From: Planctomycetota bacterium
GTDB lineage: Bacteria > Planctomycetota > J058 > JAJDCQ01
Assembly (NCBI GenBank): GCA_029260755.1
Contig: JAJDCQ010000087.1
Span: forward strand, 1 to 64,000
Direction: 5' to 3'
DNA length: 64,000 nucleotides
Shown here: piece after piece, positions 58,224-64,000 of the stretch
Numbering within the stretch: position 1 is the first letter of the stretch
Layout: every line of letters begins with the position of its first letter
Translations under genes and position numbers: made by a program
Notes under the pieces: model-generated
What the model saw: the letters and a program-made list of their open reading frames with translations, nothing else
What the model was told of the DNA's origin: nothing
Database searches by the model: none

Positions 58224-58853
58224 TCAGCGCCGCGACGCCGGCGTGATCCCGAGGTAGCGGCAGACGGCCCGGTCGATCTCGTCGACGCGCTCGGCCTCGG
58301 TCCAGGGTAGCGCCTCATCGGGCGCGATCCGCGCCGAGAGCGACTCGACGATGTGGAAGCTCATCACGGCCGCCCGCTCGATGTCGTCGACCGCGAGCTC
58401 GTCCCGGTGCTCGGCGAACCGGCGCTGGATCTCCTCGAGGATGAGGCGCTCCCCGGGGCGGTAGTCCAATCGGCGCTCGCCGCTGATCAGCGATCGGAGC
58501 CCCTGGAAGACGGTCGCGTTCTCGCGGTAGAGGACGACGGTCGCCTCGACGATCGCGCGGATCCCCTCGGCCAGGGTCGACCCGGCCGACGCCTCGAACG
58601 TGGCGAGGATCGCCCGCGCCTCCTCCTCGGCGAGGGTCTCGATGAGCTGCTCCGCGATCGCGCGCTTGTCGGCGAAGTACTCGTAGACGCTCCCGACGCC
58701 GACGCCCGCCTCGCGGGCGACGCGATTGGTGTTCAGCGCCGCCGCGCCGTCGGCCTCGAGGATGCGGCGGGCCGCCTCGAGGATCCGGGCGACCTTCTCC
58801 CGCGAACGGTCCTGACGGGGAACGCGACGGCGAGGCTCGGTGGGCGCAGGCAC
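58224..58853 (-). CDS. TetR-family transcriptional regulator
   Basis: A 209-residue TetR-type regulator from GTG 58853. The N-terminal HTH (about 18-62) has AARRILEADGAAALNTNRVA and AGVGVGSVYEYFADK, the conserved recognition helix of the family. The C-terminal ligand pocket (about 70-205) is helical and of normal length. It converges with the lyase gene, which carries a palindromic operator 1.8 kb away. No copy of that palindrome was seen upstream of this gene. Confidence 0.92.
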   Translation of the reverse strand: MPAPTEPRRRVPRQDRSREKVARILEAARRILEADGAAALNTNRVAREAGVGVGSVYEYFADKRAIAEQLIETLAEEEARAILATFEASAGSTLAEGIRAIVEATVVLYRENATVFQGLRSLISGERRLDYRPGERLILEEIQRRFAEHRDELAVDDIERAAVMSFHIVESLSARIAPDEALPWTEAERVDEIDRAVCRYLGITPASRR

Positions 58854-58921
58854 GACCTCATCGTAGTGGTGCGTGGAGAGTTCGCAATGCCCGTAACGGC
58901 GCTCCTCGTCAGCGAAGGGAG

Positions 58922-58990
58922 CGAAGGGGTCAGGTCTCGGATGTTCGCATTAGCGGTCCTAATGCGAACATCCGAGACCTGACCCCTTCG
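58922..58990. repeat. Perfect inverted repeat with 32-bp arms
   Basis: A 32-nt arm (58922-58953), a 5-nt loop CGGTC and the exact complement (58959-58990). The core GGGGTCAGGTCTCGGATG resembles the half-element near position 75 at the window start. A hairpin this perfect in an intergenic region is characteristic of REP-like elements whose transposase acts in trans. Confidence 0.95.
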
Positions 58991-59054
58991 GTGCGATTCG
59001 GGCGGCGCGTCGCGTGGTCGGTCTTGACACGGCGGCGATCCGGCGGCTCACTCG

Positions 59055-59657
59055 ATGGTGATGGCGGAACGAACCCTGAGCCTCGCGCACGTCGAGGCGC
59101 GCCTCCGGTCGCACCGCGCCCGCGACGGCTGGCGGATCCTCTCCCCGCACCGGCGGGCGGCGGTCGCGATGGTGCTCCGCTTCGAGCGGGACGCCGGCCC
59201 CGAGCTGCTCCTCATGAAGCGGGCGAAGGCGGCCGGCGACCGCTGGAGCGGCCACGTCTCCCTCCCCGGCGGGCGCGAGGAGGAGGTCGACGCGGACCTC
59301 GCCGCGACGGCCGTCCGCGAGACCCACGAGGAGCTCGGGATCGACCTCTCGAGCAGCGCCCGGCTCCTCGGACGGGGCGATGCGGTCCGCGCGGTCGCGC
59401 GGGGAAAGATCCTCCCGTTCACGATCACGCCGTTCGTCTTCGCCCAGACGCGCGCGGCGCCGCTCGAGCTCGGCGTGGAGGCGGCCGATGCGTTCTGGCT
59501 CCCGCTCGACCGCGCCGTGTCCGGCGACCTGGCGAGCCGTTACTCCTGGCGGCTCGGGCCGGTGCGCATCCCGATGCCGAGCTGGCGCGTCGGCGACCAC
59601 GAGGTCTGGGGACTGACCTACAAGATGATCCGCGAGCTGCTCGACGTGCTCGCCTAG
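59055..59657 (+). CDS. Nudix hydrolase, CoA-pyrophosphatase-like
   Basis: A 200-residue Nudix protein. SGHVSLPGGREEEVDADLAA followed by TAVRETHEELGID forms the Nudix box region (about 74-107), with the catalytic RE..EE intact; the upstream element is spaced as in the CoA-diphosphatase subfamily (NudL-like). CoA degradation is the likely but unproven role. ATG 59055 sits just after the perfect inverted repeat, and the gene is convergent with the DPP-IV-like gene, stops 1 nt apart. Confidence 0.88.
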   Translation: MVMAERTLSLAHVEARLRSHRARDGWRILSPHRRAAVAMVLRFERDAGPELLLMKRAKAAGDRWSGHVSLPGGREEEVDADLAATAVRETHEELGIDLSSSARLLGRGDAVRAVARGKILPFTITPFVFAQTRAAPLELGVEAADAFWLPLDRAVSGDLASRYSWRLGPVRIPMPSWRVGDHEVWGLTYKMIRELLDVLA

Positions 59658-61823
59658 TCAATAGGCGTTTCGCCCGTTCCGCGCGGGCGCCTCGGCGCCG
59701 CTCCCGTCGGCCCCGCGGCCGGCGACCAGATTCCGCCAGAGATACTCCCACCGGAGCTTGCCGTAGGGGTTGCCCAGCCCGTGGGCGCTCCGCGGGAAGA
59801 TCTGGATGTCGAAGCGCTTGTCGAGGCGCTGGAGGCGGTCGACGAGCTGCCAGGTGTTGTTCGGGTGGACGTTGTCGTCGACCATCCCGTGGCAGATCAG
59901 CAGCTTGCCCTTCAGGTTCTTCGCGTAGGTGTTGCAGCTCCCCGCGTCGTAGTTCTTCTCGTTCTCCTGGGGGATCCACATGAACCGCTCGGTGTAGATC
60001 GTGTCGTAGTGCCGCCAGTCGGTCACCGGCGCGCCGGCGACGGCGACGTGGAATTCGTCGGGGAACTTGAGGATCGCCAGCGCCGACATGTAGCCGCCGT
60101 AGCTGTGGCCGAAGATCCCGACGCGGTCTCCGTCGATCCACGGGCGCTTCGCGAGATACCTCACCCCGTCGACCTGATCCTGGATGTCGACGATCCCGAG
60201 CTTCTCGTAGGTGGCCGTCTCGAACGCCTTGCCGCGGCCGACCGTGCCGCGGTTGCCGATCTTCGCGACGCAGAAGCCGAGCTCGGTCTGGGGGTAGGCA
60301 GCCTTCCACCCGTTGCGGACGCCGCTGCTGTGCGGGCCGCCGTAGACGTCGATCACGAGCGGGTAGCGCCGGCCCGGGTCGAAGTCGCTCGGCCGATAGA
60401 GCCAGCCGTAGACCTCCGTCACCCCGTCGTCGGCGGTGAACGAGAACATCTCGGGAGCGGCGAGGCCGAGGGCGGCGATCGCCGTCGTGTCGGTCTCGGC
60501 GAGGATCGCGAGCTCGCCGCCATCGCTCGAGCGGTGGAGCGCCACGACCGGCGGCGTGTCGAGGGTCTCGCGCCGGGCGACGAACCACCGCCCGTCCGGC
60601 GAGACGCCGACCAGGCTGCTCGAGAACGCCCCGTCGGTCAGGGCGACCTCGCCGCGGCCGTCGAGGCCGACGCGGTGGATCCTCGGGTTGAGCGGGTTCG
60701 GGCCGCTCGTCGCCGTCACCCAGAGCTGGCCGTTCTTCTCGTCGACGTGGGCGATCGACCCGCACGGATGATGCTCGCCGCGGGTGAGCGTCGTGATCAG
60801 GCCGTCGCGCGGTCCGCCGTCCAGGCGGCGCAGCTCGTAGTGGCGCCAGGCGGTCTTCTCGGTCTCCCAGATGAACCGGTTACCGTCCTCGAGGAAGCGC
60901 ATCGTCGGGCTGTTCCGCTGCCAGGTCGCCTGCTCCTCGCGCACGACGGCCCGCGCCTCGCCCGAGGCGAGGTCGACGTCGAGCACCTCGAGGACGTTCT
61001 GACGGCGGTTGGTCCGGTTGACGAGGAGCTGCCCCTCCGGCGCGAACCGGACGCCGTAGACGTAGTGATCCTCCTCGAGGTTCACCTTCGCGGCGATCGT
61101 CTTCTTGCTCGCGAGGTCGTAGATCCGGAGCCGCGCGATCGGGTTCGGCTCGCCGGGCTTGGGGTAGCCCTCCACCAGCGTGCTCGTCCGGCGCTTCTCC
61201 CAGCCCGCGACGAGGTGGAAGTCGGGCACCTTCCGCTCGTCGAACTCGTAGTAGACGAGCTTGCTCCCGTCGGGCGACCACCACATCGCGGTGCTCTGCC
61301 CGAGCTCCTCGCCGTAGACCCAGCTCGCCTTTCCGAAGCGGTGCTTCCGCGTCCCGGTCGTCGTCACGGCGACCGCGCCGCCGAGGTCGTCGGTCCGCTC
61401 GAGGACGACGTTCCAGTCGCGGCACACCGCCTCCCACTTGCCGTCGGGCGACCGCTCCCGGTCGCGCTGGCTTCCGCGAGCCACCCCGCGGCGGCGGCGC
61501 GGCTGCGCCTCGTAGCCCTCCTCGCCCTCGCCCTCGCCGACGGCGGCGACCGTCCCGGTGGCGAAGTCGACCCGCAGTCGCTCCTCGCCCCGGGTGAACG
61601 CGAGCCCGCCCTCGCCCCAGGCGAGGCGCGAGATCCGCGCCCCGCTCACGCCGCGGACGGTGTCCCGCACCTTCACGTAGCGCTCGTAGCCCGGGATCTC
61701 CTCGAGGCGTCGCTCGTCGGGAGCCGCGACGGTCGGCGCGAGCGAAGCGAGGGCGAGGACGCCGGCGACCGAGACGATCGCGGCGGCCCGGACGAGGCGC
61801 GAGCCGGGGATGGGGGCGTTCAT
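59658..61823 (-). CDS. Secreted dipeptidyl-peptidase IV-like S9 peptidase
   Basis: A 721-residue protein from ATG 61823, with AGGAG upstream. Signal peptide about 12-35. The N-terminal beta-propeller (about 60-450) contains WYRPSD-type strands and a glutamate-rich motif (GYEAQPRRRR). The C-terminal alpha/beta-hydrolase has the nucleophile in GHSYGGYMS, the Asp in CHGMVDDNVH and the His in RSAHGL, the full Ser-Asp-His triad. It should remove dipeptides after proline (or similar) outside the cytoplasm. Not essential to any neighbour. Confidence 0.93.
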   Translation of the reverse strand: MNAPIPGSRLVRAAAIVSVAGVLALASLAPTVAAPDERRLEEIPGYERYVKVRDTVRGVSGARISRLAWGEGGLAFTRGEERLRVDFATGTVAAVGEGEGEEGYEAQPRRRRGVARGSQRDRERSPDGKWEAVCRDWNVVLERTDDLGGAVAVTTTGTRKHRFGKASWVYGEELGQSTAMWWSPDGSKLVYYEFDERKVPDFHLVAGWEKRRTSTLVEGYPKPGEPNPIARLRIYDLASKKTIAAKVNLEEDHYVYGVRFAPEGQLLVNRTNRRQNVLEVLDVDLASGEARAVVREEQATWQRNSPTMRFLEDGNRFIWETEKTAWRHYELRRLDGGPRDGLITTLTRGEHHPCGSIAHVDEKNGQLWVTATSGPNPLNPRIHRVGLDGRGEVALTDGAFSSSLVGVSPDGRWFVARRETLDTPPVVALHRSSDGGELAILAETDTTAIAALGLAAPEMFSFTADDGVTEVYGWLYRPSDFDPGRRYPLVIDVYGGPHSSGVRNGWKAAYPQTELGFCVAKIGNRGTVGRGKAFETATYEKLGIVDIQDQVDGVRYLAKRPWIDGDRVGIFGHSYGGYMSALAILKFPDEFHVAVAGAPVTDWRHYDTIYTERFMWIPQENEKNYDAGSCNTYAKNLKGKLLICHGMVDDNVHPNNTWQLVDRLQRLDKRFDIQIFPRSAHGLGNPYGKLRWEYLWRNLVAGRGADGSGAEAPARNGRNAY

Positions 61824-61908
61824 GACGTGGACTCCTGCGACGACGGGGCCGGGTGAGCGGCGCGACGTTAGCAGACCGGATCCCGAACGGTCCAGACCGG
61901 GGCGCCGA

Positions 61909-62391
61909 TCAGCGGCGCCCGTCCCGGGCCGCGAGCTCCGGGAGGTGGGCCTCGAGGAACGGCTGGTCGAGGGCAACCGTCCCCATCGCGACCGGAACCT
62001 CGAACCGGTCGCCGGTCCAGCGCAGGGCCCCGCCGTCGCGGAAGCGGCCCGAGAGCTCGACGGCGACCCAGCCGTCGGTCCGCGAGCGCAGCCCCACGAC
62101 GCCGGGGCCGCGCGAGAGGACGACGACGCCAGGGCCAGCGGCGACGGCCGCGTGGGGAATCGGCTCGAGCCGCTCGGCGAGCCGGTCCCAGAACGCATCG
62201 GATCCGGGCAGCGTCGAGTCGCTCCCCGACGCGTCGAGATCGCCACCGAGGATCGCGTCGGCGTACCGGTCGGCCGCGCGGCGGTCGGCGAGCCCGTGGC
62301 CCAGGACGACGAGCGCCGCCACGAGGCCGGCCGCCGCGACCAGCGTGACGCCGAGGAGGAGCGCCCGTCGTCGCGGCGCTCGGCCGGTCAC
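61909..62391 (-). CDS. Small membrane-anchored protein of unknown function
   Basis: A 160-residue protein from GTG 62391: basic start, one helix (about 8-32), then a soluble beta-rich domain with repeating Val/Gly/Trp (VVVLSRGPGVVGLRSRTDGW, RWTGDRFEVPVAMG). It lies between the STN protein and the DPP-IV-like peptidase on the same strand, with 25 and 85 nt gaps, possibly one transcript. No family recognised. Confidence 0.7.
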   Translation of the reverse strand: MTGRAPRRRALLLGVTLVAAAGLVAALVVLGHGLADRRAADRYADAILGGDLDASGSDSTLPGSDAFWDRLAERLEPIPHAAVAAGPGVVVLSRGPGVVGLRSRTDGWVAVELSGRFRDGGALRWTGDRFEVPVAMGTVALDQPFLEAHLPELAARDGRR

Positions 62392-62416
62392 CTCCGCGCC
62401 GAAGGGGTCACGCCGA

Positions 62417-63691
62417 TCAGTCCTCGGAACGGACCGTCGGCGTGATCAGGAGGATCACGTGGAGGAGGTCGTCGCCGCTCGCGCCGGCGGGCGCGAGGGT
62501 CCCATCGCCGCGAACCCGGAGGCCCGAGAGGACGGCGGTCCGGCCGGTCGCGACGATCAGCTCGTGGCTGGTCGCGCCGCCGGCGCCGAGCCGAGTCTGG
62601 AGACCGAGGAGGAGCCGGTCGCTCCCGTCGACGACGTGCGGCGCGACGGTCAACCCGAGCCCGCCCTCGCCGCCGCCGTCCACGAACGGCTGGCCCAGGG
62701 CCGACTCGGCGCGATGGTTGTCGACGGCGCCGAGCGGCGCCGCCTCGACCCAGCGGCATCGGTCGTCGGTCCGGACGATTCCGATCACGGCCGCGACCGT
62801 CTTCGCGTCGACGGCGCCCGGCAGCGCGCCCGCGAGCTCGCGGATGCGCGTCATGACATCGTCGGGCACCGCGGCGAGGCGCACCGCGACGCTGACCGGC
62901 GTCGGCTCGGCGTCGAGCCGGGCGAGCAGCCGCTCGATCTCGCGGAGCACCGGCGGCGAGGCGCGGACGACGAGCGAGCTGCTGCTCTCGTCGAAGTCGG
63001 CCTTGCCGCCGGCGTCCTTCGCGACGGCGGCGTCGATCTGCGCCCGCGCCCACGATCCGTCGGCCGGCTTCAGCCAGCGCAGGGCGAACGTCTCCGTCGT
63101 CACCCGGTCGGCGAGCGCCTTCCGCGAGAGCACCCGGAGGACGTCGGGCTCGTCGTCGAGGACGACCAGGTCGTCGCCGGCCGCCTCGACGATCGCGGCG
63201 AGGGCGCGCTGCCACGAGACGTCGTCGAGGGTGACCGTCACCTTGCCCTCGACGTCCTCGCCGAGGACGAAGCTGCGTCCCGAGTACGCCGCGACGACCT
63301 CGAGGACGGCCCGGAGGTCGGCGTCGGAGAACGCCAGCGAGAGGAGCTGCGGCTGCCGGACGACGATCGTCCCCGACTTGCTCGTCTCGTCGAGCTCGAG
63401 CTTCGCCCGCGCCGCGATCCGGTCGAGCGCCTTGCGCCAGCCGATCCCGCTCGCGACGATCGTCACCCGCGCGACCACCCCGTCGGCGACCTCGATCGAC
63501 TGACCGGTCCGGTGCCGGATGAACCCGATCACCTCTTGAACGGGCGTGTCGCTGAAGAAGAGGTCGATCTTCTTCGACGGCGCGTCCTGCGCCCGCGCCT
63601 CCGGAGCGACGGCGAGCGCCGCGGCTCCGACCACCAGGACCGCCAGGGCCGCCGAGCCGCGCGAGCGGAATCCGAACCCGAAGCCAAGCAT
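62417..63691 (-). CDS. Secreted STN/secretin-like protein
   Basis: A 424-residue protein starting at ATG 63691 (GAGGTG ribosome-binding site); GTG at 63700 overlaps the preceding stop as GTGA and is an alternative. After a signal peptide (about 1-35), two STN-type modules follow, each with FFSDTPVQEVIGFIRHRTGQ- and FSDADLRAVLEVVAAYSGRS-like patterns, then an N-domain-type segment (TFALRWLKPADGS, about 205-265) as in secretins and PilQ. The C-terminal ILLITPTVRSED is the secretin end strand. The beta-barrel is short, so a secretin-related partner is likelier than a full channel. The partial gene at the window edge is its neighbour. Confidence 0.8.
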   Translation of the reverse strand: MLGFGFGFRSRGSAALAVLVVGAAALAVAPEARAQDAPSKKIDLFFSDTPVQEVIGFIRHRTGQSIEVADGVVARVTIVASGIGWRKALDRIAARAKLELDETSKSGTIVVRQPQLLSLAFSDADLRAVLEVVAAYSGRSFVLGEDVEGKVTVTLDDVSWQRALAAIVEAAGDDLVVLDDEPDVLRVLSRKALADRVTTETFALRWLKPADGSWARAQIDAAVAKDAGGKADFDESSSSLVVRASPPVLREIERLLARLDAEPTPVSVAVRLAAVPDDVMTRIRELAGALPGAVDAKTVAAVIGIVRTDDRCRWVEAAPLGAVDNHRAESALGQPFVDGGGEGGLGLTVAPHVVDGSDRLLLGLQTRLGAGGATSHELIVATGRTAVLSGLRVRGDGTLAPAGASGDDLLHVILLITPTVRSED

Positions 63692-63696
63692 CGTCG

Positions 63697-64000
63697 TCAC
63701 CTCGCCGGCACCGCCCGCTCGAACGCCTTCTTCTCGCCGCTGCCCGCGTGCACGAACTCGAACCGCACGCGCGTCCGCTCGATCTTCACGACGGTCACGC
63801 CGGCGAGGACGCGCGCCGTCCCCGAACCGTCCACGACCGAGACCGGTCCGCCCTCGCGGGCGGCGAGACCGTTGATCACCGCCCGGGCCGTCCCTCCGGC
63901 CGTGGCCGTCACGACGCCCTGGACGCTGACCTGACCCTGCACCCGCTCGAACGCCCGCTCGAACGGGGTGCCGGTCGGGGTCGCCTCGGCGCCGCCGTCG
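63697..64000 (-). CDS. Partial secretion-system-like protein at the window edge
   Basis: Only the C-terminal 100 residues are visible. The frame is open to the end of the window, so the start is outside. The end has the patterns AGGTARAVINGLAAREGGPV and GVTVVKIERTRVRFEF, which resemble PilP/GspC-type inner-membrane proteins that dock with secretins, but this is a guess from short sequence. The stop codon (63697-63699) overlaps the downstream gene's GTG 63700 and sits 3 nt before its ATG 63691, indicating one operon. Confidence 0.5.
   Translation of the reverse strand, partial: DGGAEATPTGTPFERAFERVQGQVSVQGVVTATAGGTARAVINGLAAREGGPVSVVDGSGTARVLAGVTVVKIERTRVRFEFVHAGSGEKKAFERAVPAR

Overview
The window is very GC-rich DNA with long, secreted, repeat-rich proteins and large Hanks-type Ser/Thr kinases. 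It also carries a double GroEL locus around one GroES, a prepilin of the kind common in Planctomycetota, and many inverted intergenic repeats. I infer an uncultivated Planctomycetota or close relative at moderate confidence. No rRNA, tRNA, phage, transposase or CRISPR array was seen.

Layout. 0.1-1.4 kb: a secreted thioredoxin-like gene interrupted by one in-frame UGA with a SECIS-like hairpin just after it (candidate selenoprotein). 1.5-8.5 kb (minus): GFA enzyme, beta-repeat/GATase-like protein, lipoprotein, zinc-finger anti-sigma/ARPP-1 protein, membrane protein and YacG. 8.5-15.7 kb (minus): chaperone block groEL-groES-groEL-dnaJ-grpE plus a PHP hydrolase. 16.3-20.3 kb: kinase followed by three small paralogous membrane proteins. 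21.2-25 kb: repeat protein, FHA-GAF-sigma54 activator, EEP nuclease-like protein. 25.4-27.5 kb: ThiL-cyclotransferase fusion and DUF2752 protein. 27.6-31.3 kb: HEAT protein, Nramp transporter and a voltage-sensor channel. 31.2-37.7 kb: membrane-anchored helical protein, a secreted hydrolase-like protein and a divergent 1342-residue secreted double amidoligase with helix-hairpin-helix repeats. 38-42.4 kb: two tandem paralogs and a double-SIS protein. 42.8-51.6 kb (plus): cold-shock protein, FAD reductase, giant kinase-TPR protein, pseudopilin, FAD-linked oxidase and MiaE. 52.3-58.9 kb: SDR, kinase, sphingosine-1-phosphate-lyase-like enzyme with a palindromic operator, and a TetR regulator. 59-64 kb: Nudix hydrolase, DPP-IV-like peptidase, small anchored protein, STN/secretin-like protein and a partial secretion-like gene.

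How the genes relate. Clear functional units are the proteostasis block, the kinase plus three-membrane-protein operon, the HEAT-Nramp-channel run, the SIS-paralog-paralog run, and the lyase with its operator and nearby TetR gene. Housekeeping functions (ThiL, YacG, MiaE, Csp) are scattered. Gaps longer than about 300 bp mostly hold dispersed inverted repeats. At least five repeat types recur or are strongly palindromic.

The strongest leads for new biology are the UGA-containing thioredoxin-like gene, the secreted double amidoligase with ComEA-type repeats, the channel with nine regularly spaced S4 arginines and a TGGFGD filter, and the anti-sigma/ARPP-1 fusion.
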